Source: Rhodosorus marinus
Lineage: Eukaryota > Rhodophyta > Stylonematophyceae > Stylonematales > Stylonemataceae
DNA: 64,000 nucleotides
Assembly: GCA_029953675.1 (NCBI GenBank)
Contig: JAMWBK010000007.1
Coordinates: 682,001-746,000, forward strand
Reading direction: 5' to 3'
A program made the translations under genes and the position numbers. Within the stretch, counting starts at the first letter, position 1; every line of letters begins with the position of its first letter. Of this stretch, positions 22,391 to 34,311 are shown one piece after another. The notes below the pieces were generated by a model. It was given only the letters and a program-made list of their open reading frames with translations. It was not told the DNA's origin and ran no database searches.

Positions 22391-24718
22391 TTAGGTTGTC
22401 GGTTCAAGTTTGAGCTGCGATTTAACTTGGTGCGTCGCAGTGACCATATTTCTCAACGCAGCGATTGTCTCTGGCCATTTCCTAGTTTTCAAACCGCAGT
22501 CGGGATTCACCACGAGCTGTTCTGGAGGCATGCATGAAAGGAATTCCTGGAGCTTTTGCTGAATGTCAGTGACGGCAGGGACAACGGGAGAGTGAATGTC
22601 GTAGGTTCCTGGTCCCAAGTCCTTTCCATAGCCCGCCTTCTTAAACGCCTCAAGAGTCTCGTTTCCGCTTCGCGCGTTTTCAATGGAGTTGACATCCGCA
22701 TCCAACGCCATAATCGCATCCAAGCAATCGGTGAACTCTGCGTAGCACATATGAGTGTGAACAGAAGTCTCCGCTTTGGCCACGGCGGTGCTGAGCTTGA
22801 AGGCGTCCACCGCCCATTGAAGGTACACGTCTTTCTTGTGGTCTTTGAGCGGCATTCCCTCACGCAGAGCAGGCTCATCCATCTGGACAACTCGGCACCC
22901 TGCGCGTTCAAGGTCTGATACTTCATCCCGTAGACACAACGCAATCTGTAATGCCTGATCCTTTCGAGATATATCCTTCCGAGGGAATGACCAGTTGAGA
23001 ATCGTTACCGGGCCCGTAAGCATTCCCTTAACTGGTTTGTGAGTGAGGCTCTGTGCCACAACGAACTCACGCACCGTCATATCGTGCAAGCGTGTCAGAT
23101 CCGAGTAAACAATCGGTGGACGGACACACCGCGAGCCATAGCTCTGAACCCAGCCGTTCTGAGTGAAGGCAAAGCCGTCGAGCTTTTGGGCAAAGTATTC
23201 TACCATATCAGTACGCTCAGGTTCTCCGTGGACGAGAATGTCGATTCCGAGAGCCTCCTGGACGCCAATGTTGTAAGCGATTTGTTTATCGATTTCTGTC
23301 TCGTAGTCGGACTTGGATATGGTGCCGCTGATGAACCGTCGTCGCAATCGGCGGATCTCATCCGTCTGCGGAAAAGAACCTATCGTAGTTGTGGGAAGTA
23401 TGTGACAATCGGTCATCTGTTTGGGCCGTCGATCGCTGAATTGCTCAGGACGGCTCAAGTCGCTCGCAGTTATCGATGTGATTCGATCCCAAACAGGCTG
23501 CTTCTTTGGGTTCAGCCTGTAGAAGCCTTCCCAGCTCTCCCGCACCTCGCAGAACACATCCGAGGAAGCGGAACTCTCCAATTTCGAGAGGCCTTCACGC
23601 ACAGCGGTAAGCTCGCTTAGCTTTTCGTAGGCAAAGCTCAGAACTGGGGCGAGTCCGAGCTCCTCGTTCTGTTTAAGACTGACCTCCGCCTCTACGGTGT
23701 ATGGTAGGTGGTGCAGAGAGCAGCTCGGTTGCAAACTGATCTTGCTCGGAATCTTACCGCTCCTGAAGCATCCGTCAACTCGCTTCAGAAATTGCGTCAG
23801 CTCGTCAGGGTGAAATTTCCATATCGACCGTCCGTCTACAGCCCCAAGTCCAAGCCTCTTGTCTGCTGGAAATCCCGAAGTTTCCAGCATTGCAATGTTA
23901 TCCCCTCTGGTAAAATCCATAGAAACAGCGGCTACATTGCTGCCGCAAACTGCTCTGTAAACCCTCTCATCAAGGCCATCAAAATACGTCACCAAGTCCA
24001 CGGCCAACCTATCATCGGCAGTAAGGACACCGCGAGTACCATCGCCTCCGTACAAGGCAGCTATCATCTCCAGCATACCCAATCCTTTGCTAGTGACGAG
24101 TATTGGTTCATGTACTTGTACCTCCGTTACTCCCAGCTTCATGATGTGCTCGAACAATTCCACGTAGACATTCGTCAGCTTCTTCACGATGTCGCTCAGA
24201 GAAACATTCTTCAGCTTGCTCAACCCAACGTACGTCAATGGTCCAATTACAATAGGAACAGCGCGTTGGCTTCCGAGAGCATCTATCGCACGCGTTATCT
24301 CTTCCAGAAAAGATGTGAAATTCGCACGAGGGCTACAGTCCTGGTCTATCTCCGGGACTTCGTAGTGGTAGTTCGTATCAAACCATTTGGTCATATCCAT
24401 CGCGGGAATCCCTGTTCGACCCCTCGCCATCGCAAAGTACCGATCGGTATCATCCTCGATACTCTTAAAACGGCTTGGCTCACATCCTAACCTCATCGTC
24501 CAGTCCAGCATATGATCGTAAAGCGTGAAGTCACCAACTCCAATCCGATCAACTCCGGCGGCTAGCTGCACTCTCCAATTCTGTTCCTCCACAGAGTTCG
24601 CAGTATTCAGCAGCTCTTCCAGAGAAATTTGCTGCCTCCAGTACTTCTCCAAGGCATATTTCAACTGCCGAGCCTCTCCAACACGAGGAAACCCAATCGT
24701 CTCAACTGAAATTTCCAT
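22391..24718 (-). CDS. METE: Cobalamin-independent methionine synthase
   Basis: A single-exon gene of 775 residues, the normal length for the family. It transfers the methyl group of 5-methyltetrahydropteroyl-triglutamate to homocysteine in the last step of methionine synthesis, without vitamin B12. The N-terminal folate-binding half starts IGFPRVGEARQLKYALEKYW. The C-terminal catalytic half has TTTIGSFPQTDEIRR, HGEPERTDMVEYFAQ, VQMDEPALREG, THMCYAEF and NPDCGLKTRKW. These carry the zinc ligands (His and Cys of HxCY, Glu, and Cys of PDCG). The start is ATG at 24718; the codons before it are AAA and GTG. No targeting peptide is evident, so a cytosolic enzyme is likely. The next gene upstream, a B12-dependent mutase on the same strand, lies 3 kb away and is a separate unit. 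Confidence 0.97.
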   Translation of the reverse strand: MEISVETIGFPRVGEARQLKYALEKYWRQQISLEELLNTANSVEEQNWRVQLAAGVDRIGVGDFTLYDHMLDWTMRLGCEPSRFKSIEDDTDRYFAMARGRTGIPAMDMTKWFDTNYHYEVPEIDQDCSPRANFTSFLEEITRAIDALGSQRAVPIVIGPLTYVGLSKLKNVSLSDIVKKLTNVYVELFEHIMKLGVTEVQVHEPILVTSKGLGMLEMIAALYGGDGTRGVLTADDRLAVDLVTYFDGLDERVYRAVCGSNVAAVSMDFTRGDNIAMLETSGFPADKRLGLGAVDGRSIWKFHPDELTQFLKRVDGCFRSGKIPSKISLQPSCSLHHLPYTVEAEVSLKQNEELGLAPVLSFAYEKLSELTAVREGLSKLESSASSDVFCEVRESWEGFYRLNPKKQPVWDRITSITASDLSRPEQFSDRRPKQMTDCHILPTTTIGSFPQTDEIRRLRRRFISGTISKSDYETEIDKQIAYNIGVQEALGIDILVHGEPERTDMVEYFAQKLDGFAFTQNGWVQSYGSRCVRPPIVYSDLTRLHDMTVREFVVAQSLTHKPVKGMLTGPVTILNWSFPRKDISRKDQALQIALCLRDEVSDLERAGCRVVQMDEPALREGMPLKDHKKDVYLQWAVDAFKLSTAVAKAETSVHTHMCYAEFTDCLDAIMALDADVNSIENARSGNETLEAFKKAGYGKDLGPGTYDIHSPVVPAVTDIQQKLQEFLSCMPPEQLVVNPDCGLKTRKWPETIAALRNMVTATHQVKSQLKLEPTT

Positions 24719-27695
24719 TTTCACTGAAAAGCCTTAATTATTTTCAAAAAACAATACTATAGAGGGCGGCTAGTTCCTTTCTCATGGCTCAAGTCGTGCT
24801 CGGTCACCTCCGAGTCAACCCTAGCAGAGCATTTGGGGTAGCGACCTTATAAGCGCTTCTGATACAAGGTTGACTAAGACGTCCTACTTCGCCTTTGACA
24901 CTCCCCGATCAATCGTAGACTGCTTTGACGATGTTATTGACACGGAACCTCAGGGAGGCCTGCTCCTCTTTGAAGCGTCCTTGCCCACGCCCAAGCCCAA
25001 ACCCTCCGACCATGGTCCTCTTCAGATCAAACCAAAAATATCACTTTTGTAGATACATCAGATCCCCAGATCCAATCTTCCGACAAGGCAACGATCGCTG
25101 CAGCTCCAGTGGAACTTCAAAACTGAAAACCCCCAAATTTAGTAAAAGATTTTTCAACAAACTTCCCCCACCTGCCTCTTTAGTAGTTGATCGGTTGTCT
25201 TTGTAAGTATTAAAAGCCTACCATTCCTTACCCTCTCATTCTCAAGACCCTATAGCAAACCCCCTAACTACAAACTGCCTCAAACCCCTATCTCAACCCC
25301 CACCCTCTTCTCTCCGGATCCCGATCCCACTGTCAGCAGCTCGTCAAAATTCACAGTACATAAAATTTCCAAATTACATAAACAAAAAGTAGTGAAAACA
25401 ATTATTTTCGGAGGAGAACAAAAATATGTCCCGATAAAATAACAAAAAAGAGTTGAAAAACTGGATATCGAATTATGAACGCAATTGTTCCAAATGTAAA
25501 TCATGCTCCTATATTTATTCTTTATTCATGGCCTACGGAAACGAATGTGCCAACGTGGCATACGCACGATTTCGTCTGGTTTAGAAGAGATAAGTTCTTA
25601 ATTAAGCAAAGTTCTCGTCCAAACGCGAACAATATGATTGACTAGTTGATTGATAATGGAAATTATTTTCATTATTGGACAAATTAAGGTTAGTTTTTGT
25701 TTTTAAAAAAGATGACGACTTGTGAAGGATAGACATTTGGAACGATGAAGGGCGGGGGGTTGGGGAGGCATCGGTGACTTTGTTGCCCTGGCCGGAGCTG
25801 CCGCGTTGACCTTCCAGTTTGCTCCTTTCCACGCACGTATCGAAAACATGCGAGGGGTCAGCGCAGTCCCATAAGAGGAGGCTTTGTTCCAGAAGATGAA
25901 GCGCTCGTCGTCGTGGTGCAATGACGCAATCAGTTTGTCCCCCGATGAGTCTCCTGGGGCGGGCATTTGAGTTTCATTTTTCATCGCCTTTTACTGTGCT
26001 GCTATCCGTAACTATCGTTAGAGCTCACTGGGAGTTCCTTTCACAAAAAGAGTGCTTCAAGATCGACAAGGTCCCCCGTTCTTGTTTCTTTGCGTATGAA
26101 ATCGAGGAGCAAGCTTTGAAGGTGACAAGCGTTCTCCGCGACTGCGATTCACAAGCGAAAAGAGTGGGCTGGGTCTCCTTAAAATTTGCACAAATCGTTA
26201 TGGTTCCGTGTTCCTCTCACCCTCAAAAACATCAATTTTCCGCATCGCCAAGCGCAGGAATGGAGAGGGATAGCTTTTAATACCGACGGGATATTAATGG
26301 GTCACTCGGATTCTGCTTCCTATCCATTGAAAATCCAACTGCCGCAACGACAACAAAATTAGAATCTGAACCAAGGAGATCAAAACGATGAAATTCGATG
26401 TGGAGCCTGCTTGAATTGTTGGAGGTTTTGGTCAATCGAATGGAACGGGTTTAGGAAGAGAAAAGCCTGACAAACGAACCGGCGGGGTTCTATTGAACAG
26501 TCTCCCTCAAATGCCCAGAATCCGTTCGAATTCTAGCGATTTAATGTCATCGCTTGCCATGATGGAATTTCGTGCGGCCGATGGGCTGCTTCACGCATTA
26601 ACTCAGAAGCCCATAACATTCATCAATAGCGTCGTATCGATAGTGAACCACCTATGCCGTAGAGCCAGCTTCAAGATTCTAAAGATTCTGCTCAGGGAGT
26701 GCTCTCCAGACGACGACCGAACTGCCATGTCGGAATTCTCAAAGCTCTGTTGCGGCGAAAAACGCACAACGAATTCGAGGGTTACGGCTTTGGTAACAAT
26801 TTGTATCGTCTGGTAATTGTTGGATTACTTAACTCGTGATCCGAAGTGTCAATTATTGTGGATGCCATCCAAAGCTCGAGTAGCTTTGAATACCAACACA
26901 CCTTGTGCGTCTTCGCTAGATCGTGGAATTAGGCTCTTAGTGCGTGCCTGAAAGTTTCGTCAAAATATTTCAGCATGTTCCCTGTATCCACAGACATTTT
27001 CAACGGAGATCTATTTTATTTTCTAATTTATGATAAGCTATGTTTGTATTTTAGTAGTTTATTGATCATGACGCCTTTTTATGGATAGAATTGGTCCTTC
27101 CCCTGGGGCTGGTCTGTTTCACCATTGCGTTGGGACATTGAGCTGGGACATTGCGTTGAGCTGGGACATGTCGCTATGACCATGACTGAATGCAAGCAGT
27201 CTTCCGTAGCTCCTCCTGGATTTGTCAAAATTGAGGAGCTTTTGCATGGCAACACCCCGAGAGCTTTTCCGAACCGCGTGCGAGTTGCTTGGATAAAAGC
27301 AGATTGTTATAACACAGCCTGACGACGTTCTCACCCTTTGCCATCTGTTCCTCCTACTCAGACATCATTCCCAGGAGGTCTCGAACTAGGCTTCACAACA
27401 GGTTGTATTGCTACTGCTCTTCGACAATTTCTGTCGTATGATAGTAGAGGAATATCATCCATCCACTATCATACAACAGGAAAGCTCGAGTAGCCTGGTG
27501 ATCATCAAAACCATGTTTTCACGTGGTAGTAAAGTCGCACGGGTTCGCAACGGACTGCGTGGTAAGCTCTTCACACTATTCTCTCCAGCTCGCTCCAGTT
27601 ATTCGACTCGTGCACGGAAAATATTGAAGCGCAGACCCTAAGACCATACCACCCAGGGACGACGGAAAGCTCAACCTTTCTCAGCCGCAATGCCG
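24719..27695. other. Intergenic, two weak open frames and a stem-loop
   Basis: Two ATG-started frames are noted but not called. The first, 25984-25703 (-), has 93 residues (DERFIFWNKASSYGTAL). The second, 26511-26816 (+), has 101 residues (FINSVVSIVNHLCRRASFKI). Neither has a known family. A near-perfect stem-loop with 15-base arms lies at 27431-27478. A short repeat of TTGAGCTGGGACATT-like units is at 27125-27170. Confidence 0.35.
27431..27478. repeat. Inverted repeat, 15-base arms
   Basis: The arm CTGTCGTATGATAGT at about 27432-27446 faces ACTATCATACAACAG at 27465-27479 with a single mismatch and a loop of about 19 bases. It lies about 220 bases beyond the 3-prime end of the methylmalonyl-CoA mutase gene. 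Function unknown. Confidence 0.6.
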
Positions 27696-30558
27696 TCATC
27701 GGGCAACTTGCTTGACCTCGACGAGGTGGCGAAGGACTTTTTCAGCGGCATTGACCACGTTGGTTCCAGGCCCGAAGATCATATCTACACCCTGCTTCTG
27801 CAGCTGAGCAAAGTCGTCCTCGGGGACGACGCCACCGAGAATGAAGGTCATATCCTCACCACCACCTCGCCGTACTTCTGAGATCAACTCCGGAACAGAC
27901 GTTCGGTGTGCCGCGGCGAGCGAGGAGATCCCAACGACATGGACGTCCGACTCGAGCGCCTGCCTCGCTGCTTCCGCCGGAGTCTGAAACAGAGGCCCAA
28001 GATCAACATCAAACCCGAGGTCTGAAAACCCGCTGGCAATGATCTTAGCTCCGCGGTCGTGTCCATCCTGACCGAGTTTCACAACCAACAAACGAGGACG
28101 TCTCCCTGTCTTCGTCTCGAACGATCTCGTCAGCTCCAGAACCTTGGAAACCTCGTCTCCGTGGGAATACTCCTGGCCGTAGACACCGCCGACCAATCCA
28201 GTTGATGCACGATGCCTACCCCAGACGTCCTCCATTGCCGAGCTTATCTCACCAAGCGTGCATCGAACCTCGCCTGCGTGTACACACGCTTCGAGTAGGT
28301 TGTCTCCACCGGAGGCTGCGAGTCGAATCTGAAAAAACGGCGTATTTGGAGGGCAAATGAGATGATTTTCTAACACCGCCACTCTGGGAGACAGATCCCG
28401 GACTTAGCGCTCGCGGAGCAGCGAACACTTACCCGTTCCAGTGCGGAACCGACTTGGTCGCTGTTGCGAGAGTTTCGCACAGATTTCAGCTTTTGGACCT
28501 GCTCGGATCTCACCGAACGCGTATCGACGATGCGCACAGGTACGCGGCTCCTGAGCTTGTCCTCACCGCTATTGTCCTTGCCGTCCTCATCCTGAACCCT
28601 GTGCTTGTTGACGCCAATAATTACCTCCTCACCGGAATCTATCCGAGCCTGCCTTCGAGCTGAAAACTCCTCAATCCTGCGCTTGGGCCAGCCCTCATAT
28701 ATGGATTTAGACATTCCGCCAAACTCATTGACTTCTCGGATGAGCACCTGAGCTCGTGACTCGAGTTCATCTGTGAGAGCCTCCATCATGTACGATCCTC
28801 CCCATGGGTCGGCAACGTTGGGTATTCCGGTCTCCTGCTGCAAGATGAGCTGTGTGTTTCGGGCGATTCTCGCAGAGAAGTTGGTCGGAAGAGCGATGGC
28901 CTCATCTAACGCATTCGTGTGGAGGCTTTGAGTACCACCGAAGACTGCGGCAAGTGCCTCAACTGTTGTTCGGACGACGTTGTTGTACGGATCCTCGGAG
29001 GTGAGCGAATACCCCGACGTCTGGCAGTGCGTTCTCAACTGGAAGGTTTGAGTCTTCTTTGCCTCGGGAAAATTCTCTTTCACCAGACGAGCCCAGAGCC
29101 GTCGGGCAGCTCGAAGCTTCGCGACCTCAGCGTAGAAATCCATACCAATTCCGAAAAAGAAGGAACATCGGGGTGCTATCGAGTCAATCTCTAATCCAGC
29201 CTTCTTCGCACAGTGCAGGTATTCCAGCCCATCTGCAAGGGTAAAACCTAGCTCAGTTACAGCGTCCGCTCCAGCTTCTTGCCTAGTCGTCCAGAGTAGA
29301 AAAGAAAACGAAAACACACAACGAAGTCAGCTTGATTGTGCCGTCAAGCTTTGCACTCCACCGTCACACTCCTTGACCGCATGGGTCGGACCAAGAACGG
29401 ACATCAACATGTAAAGCACGGAAACAGTCAATTGTGTCGCCTTGCCAGTACAATTGACTGCTTCCATGATTTTGCTGAAGTTCCTTGCACTCTCAGGGCT
29501 CATCCGGCGGTTTTGCTTACAACTAACGATGAAACCCAGAGTGGAACGGTCGTCAACATACAAACCAACACGGCTGTAATACAGCTGCTTTAGTTGAGTT
29601 GTTCGTTCCCTTTCCACTCTCAAGCTTCGCCGGTCGGTGGCAAAAGAGCGTAAACAATCCGTCCAACCTGCTGGAGACTAGTCTATCGGATAGTGCATCG
29701 ACCTCGGAGCTGACTCGGTCAAAGTGATCTAGTTTGGAGTTGGACTTACATATGATAGCCAGATACAGATATGGTATTGAACTTTGGCATGTGCTTGCTA
29801 CAGTATCCCATGATGTCGGAGATGATTCTCAGGGACGGTTCGGGCGGATAGATGTAAGTGTTTCTGACCATGAACTCTTTAAGAATATCGTTTTGGATCG
29901 TCCCAGACAGGCTGGAAGGGCTCACGCCAGCTTCCTTCGCTGAAGCCTGGTTTCATATGAGCCGTGCTTTCAGCAACGCATTCCTTGGGCTTTGTTCGGA
30001 GTGCATGAGGTGGCTTTTTCTTACGATAAAAAAGGCGAGTACTGGAAGGACAGCACCATTCATGGTCATTGAAACTGAGACTGAATCGAGAGGAATCCCG
30101 TCGAAGAGTTCCTTCATGTCTTCTACAGTGTCAATAGCGACACCTGCTGCCCCCACATCGTCCGTGACCCGCTCATGGTCTGAATCATAGCCTCGATGGG
30201 TTGCGAGATCGAACGCTACGCTGAGGCCCCGAACGCCTCCCGCCAGACCCTCTTTATAGAATTTGTTCGACTCCCGAGCAGTTGCAAACCCCGCATACTG
30301 TCGAATCGTCCACGGTCGGTTGGTATACATTGTCGAATAAACCCCGCGCGTATAAGGAAACTCCCCCGGAAGCTCCTCGCCTTCTCTTTCACCCGAGTAC
30401 ACGGGATCCATCGGCACTCCAGCTGGAGAAGTCTTCCAGAGTTCCTTAACATCTCGTCGACCTTTCAACTCACGGTTTGCAGCATCCCGCCACCTCTTCG
30501 GTACAATCGTACCAATTCCACGCCTCGAAAGCCCTCCAAACCTCCCCACTCTCCCCAT
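27696..30558 (-). CDS. MUT: Methylmalonyl-CoA mutase, mitochondrial
   Basis: Four exons on the minus strand: 30558-30025, 29946-29750, 29282-28433 and 28328-27696, giving 737 residues. Introns follow GT-AG with matching phases (0, 2, 0). The enzyme uses adenosylcobalamin to convert (R)-methylmalonyl-CoA to succinyl-CoA in propionate and branched-chain amino-acid breakdown. The start region [16 protein letters not shown] is basic and lacks acidic residues, as expected for a mitochondrial presequence. Substrate-domain landmarks are [43 protein letters not shown] and [15 protein letters not shown]. The C-terminal B12 domain has the DxHxxG motif in [20 protein letters not shown], whose histidine ligates cobalt. 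All key residues are present, so the cell should depend on or benefit from B12 for this step. Confidence 0.96.
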
Positions 30559-32153
30559 CCTGCCTGCCTCCCACCCCAGAATCACTCCATTCAACAAGCT
30601 AAAAGTTCAAAAAAACCAAGTCCAATCCTTCATATACGAGACAGACTAACCTTCAGTCTGTTCAGCCTCTGTCCTGATCATATCCGCTCACTCGGTTCCA
30701 ATTCATTCCACTCCAACTCTTCCCCTTGAAGTAGTGTATCTAACACCTTGCTCAGGACTCTCCATATCTCCATCGCCTGCTGACACTTCAATCCAAACCT
30801 CAATCGGAAACCTCCTGGTGCTGAGCGCTGGGGGCTGATGATCACTTCGGCTCTGATCCACTAGGACTAGTACTGGTGCTGGGTCAGCATCAGCATCAGT
30901 GTCTGGAGTGTTAAAAGGAAGAAGCAGTGAGCTGTGGCTCGAGCGTGCCGCAATTGTAAGCGTTGGAGATGGAATGCAAAGTTGGAGTAGTTCGGACAAG
31001 TCGAACAAGAACTGGGAGCTGTTGTCTCCAGAATCTGGTCCTAGCTGAGCGGTCCGCGCTGTTCTAGTGGCGTTGCCCCAACCTATTGAATGAACCCTAC
31101 TGAAGATACAATAGAACTGTTTCTATCGAGAAGGCATGAAAGTGCAGAGCTGAGAGGATATGGGATCTAGGATTTCACCAATAGCAGAAGGGCTAGTCCT
31201 ACGCCTCAAACCAGTACTGCTTCTATTATGGTTAACGCGAAAATCGAGAGGATATGGCATCTAGGATTCCAAAAACAGCAGAAAGAGTAGTCCTAGCACC
31301 TCGAACGGTACTGTTTCCCGGCCATGGTTAGCTAACCGTGGGATGCGCAACGATGAAAAAAAAAATCCACAGGACATCGTGCCTCAAGGCTGAGAATCCC
31401 ACGGAAGACTGGAAGAGCAGACCAGACCACGACTTCTCCTCGTCGCTAGACGTACTTCTAGCTGAATCGAATTCTACCAATTCTTCGCAACGCTTTCTGC
31501 CGCTCTGAAAATCGCACCGGGAGTCTTTGAAAGCTCATACCTCGCCTCGGGGTGATTAAACTCCGCAGCTGCAAAATAAAACAAACCAAAGAACAAATCC
31601 GACGTGATCAGTACCAGTCATCGACGTTCTCTTAGGTCCAATCCCGTACGTCTCTTGTAAATGTCCTCGGACGCAAATGACTCTAGTGGTCGTCAGTCTT
31701 CGACGAAAAAGAACCCCAAACCCCTCTAAACAATCGATCCTGCTCGACAAACAATCAAAAACACAGTAATGATAGAAATCAATCTCCAAACCAAACCTAC
31801 ATTTAGATTGCATTTTCAGTCGTTTTTAAAATGACTGATCTCAATCGAAATCCAAGTCGATTTTCTCTCCACGGCCGCGACGACGGAAGTTTAGCGAATG
31901 ATGGGAAACCGGGGGGGCTGTTGCTTTTCACTTATTTTTCTATAAGAAAAGGATAAATGAGTTTGGACGTATCGATTTTTGAGATCTTTTTGTGATGTTT
32001 TGGACAGTAAGGGAGGGTGAGGGACGGAATTTGGTCGATTTGGTTCTTGTTTGGATGGGTGATGAAGAGGGTGGACTGGCTGCGGAGGGGAGGGAATTGG
32101 AAGGAGTACTCTTTTGTTGGGGATTTCTTTTTGTGGTTTTGAGAGACTAGAAG
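30559..32153. other. Intergenic with a 94-base tandem duplication
   Basis: Between the mutase start and the RPL5 start I find no supportable gene; minus-strand frames at 30703-31008 and 31556-31813 lack an ATG at their start or any family. The duplication at 31154-31341 is listed separately. The RPL5 promoter lies in the last part; no clear TATA box is seen. Confidence 0.45.
31154..31341. repeat. Two tandem copies of a 94-base unit
   Basis: GAGGATATGGGATCTAGGAT at 31154 recurs as GAGGATATGGCATCTAGGAT at 31248. The following sequence (AGCAGAAxGxGTAGTCCTA, GTACTG, ATGGTTA) repeats with the same spacing and several point differences, so the duplication is not recent. Confidence 0.75.
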
Positions 32154-33293
32154 ATGGGTTATAAGAGGTTGGTGAAGAACAAGGCCTACTCCAGTAGGTA
32201 TCAGGTGAAGCCGAGGAGGAGGCGGTCGGGGAAGACTGACTACTATGCTCGACGGAAGTTGATTACTCAGGATAAGAGGAAGTACAATGCCCCCAAGTAT
32301 AGGCTTGTGGTTAGGATGACGAACAGGTAGGTTTTGCTAATATGGAGGATTCCCCGCTGGATGTGAAAGAACATGTTTGGCTACAGACGTGAAACGGGGT
32401 CAGACTGTACTAAGCGCCGCTTCCGAACGGAGCGAAGCGCGTTTTGTTTTATCAGAACAAGTACGGTGTTGACGGGACCGATCGTTTTATATATCGCAGG
32501 GATATTATTACCCAGATCGTTGCTGCGCGCATGAATGGTGACGAGATCATTGCCGCCGCCTATGCGCACGAGCTCCCCAAGTATGGCATTAGCGTGGGTC
32601 TGACAAATTACTCGGCCGCGTATGCCACCGGGCTTTTGCTCGCGAGGAGGACGCTAACGAAGATGGGACTTGCTGATACGTACGTCGGAAAGGAGGAGGC
32701 CGATGGTGAAATGTACGAGGTTGAGGCCGACGGTGACAAGAGGCCTTTCCGAGTTCTCATGGACGTTGGACTTCAGTCAACCACCACTGGAGCGAAGGTG
32801 AGTAAATTAGCCCTGGCGCTGTTGCTCTGAAGGCACAAGATTCTAACTCAATGTTTTTCTCTACAATCAGATCTTTGGAGCGATGAAGGGCTGTGTAGAC
32901 GGAGGCCTGGATGTTCCCCACAACGAGAAGCGGTTCCCTGCGTATACCAAGGACGAGGGATTCCTAGCTGACGAGCTCCGCAAGAGAATAGTCGGAGAGC
33001 ACGTCGCAGACTACATGCGAGAACTCATCGAGGAAGATCAGGACAGATACAAGCAGCAGTTTGCCAAGTACATCGCCGCAGGAATTGGCCCTGACGATGT
33101 GGAGGATATGTACCTCGAAGCTCACAAGAAGATTCGCGAGAACCCAGCGGCCTTCCCTAAGGAGAAGGACGAGTCCAGAACTCACCGCCAGTGGCGTGAG
33201 AAGAAGATCACTCTCGAGCAGAGGAGGGAGAATATTAAGACCAAGATCGCCTCCCTGATGCAGGCCGCGGCAGAGGAAGACGACGAAGAATAA
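32154..33293 (+). CDS. RPL5: 60S ribosomal protein L5 (uL18)
   Basis: Three exons, 32154-32326, 32500-32797 and 32871-33293 (phases 2 and 0), give 297 residues, the usual length of eukaryotic RPL5. This large-subunit protein binds 5S rRNA. The N-terminus [19 protein letters not shown] and [17 protein letters not shown] match the family closely, as do [20 protein letters not shown] and GLLLARR in exon 2 and [19 protein letters not shown] in exon 3. The C-terminal tail is basic and then ends in an acidic cluster. The first exon is short, as is common for highly expressed ribosomal genes. Intron ends are canonical. Confidence 0.97.
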
Positions 33294-34311
33294 ATGTTCG
33301 GACGAGAACACGGAAGCGAAAAATTGTTCATTAAGCAAAAAAAGGATACGAGTCCAAGTACAACGCCAGAACCTCCAGCTCACATACTCCTTCCTTGCCA
33401 CCGCATTTGACTACCTACCGAACTGTCCCACACATGGGACGTGGCTAAGGATGGGACACTGCCACCCGTCGAAATCGGCTCGAATTCCATACTTCATGGC
33501 TTCTATTCATTTCACAAAACGTGTTGCAACACTAGAATGCAACTAGAATAGCTCCCATACCACCCCCTCCTTTGAGAACAGATACAATAGATATTTTGGA
33601 TGAATAATGGATGATTCTGAATCGAGATAGGGGAGGAGCTACCGGGGGTGCTTAAAGTTGAATTCTTTTTCTCGATCTTGCGGGCATTCAAAAACCCATA
33701 TTTACGGTAAATAACTGTTTTAACTCTATAAATAAACTGTGTTAGTAAATATAAATACGATCGTTCCACATGAAAATTCCTTTCAAAAGCTTCACATTTT
33801 TTGAAAACCTAAGTTTCGATCGTCGTATAATTGGATGAAGGGCGGGTTCGAGTTTGTCACTGTAACCGTACTATATTCGATAGGATCTTTTTAAAAAGGC
33901 GCGTAAAAAGAAGAATTTGGTTGCCTTGGGATTTGTTTGGAAGGAGAGAAGGGGGGAGGAGTGAAGTGGGTTTTTACTATCTGCAGTGAAGTATGGGATC
34001 CAATGTTACAGGAAAACGGCTGAAAAAAAGGTGGTTCTATAGGGCCAAAGGGGAAGATTGATGTATGACACCTTGCTCCATCATAGTAACGTTTGGCTGA
34101 GAAGGAGGTTGGAATAGAGAGGGGAGAGGGATGGAAGAAAGGCGCTCTTTGGAATGAGAAGCGCCGCTTGATATTTCTCGGAGATTCGTTTGTTGCGTTT
34201 TGGAGGGGAAGGCGACGCTGTTTGGAAGGAACGCGTGAGGGTGAGAGAGAGAGCGAGAGAGAGAGAGAAAAAGAGAGAAACTTGTTTAGTGGTTTTGAGT
34301 ATATAGTTGTT
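33294..34311. other. Intergenic between RPL5 and the glycine-zipper gene
   Basis: No gene is supportable. A purine tract of GA repeats at about 34238-34282 lies directly before the next start codon and probably belongs to its 5-prime UTR. The antisense frame at 33891-34355 is a by-product of this tract. Confidence 0.5.

Noticed and set aside
23039-24490. Long + strand frames opposite the methionine synthase
   Set aside because: They are antisense shadows of MetE, with no family features of their own.
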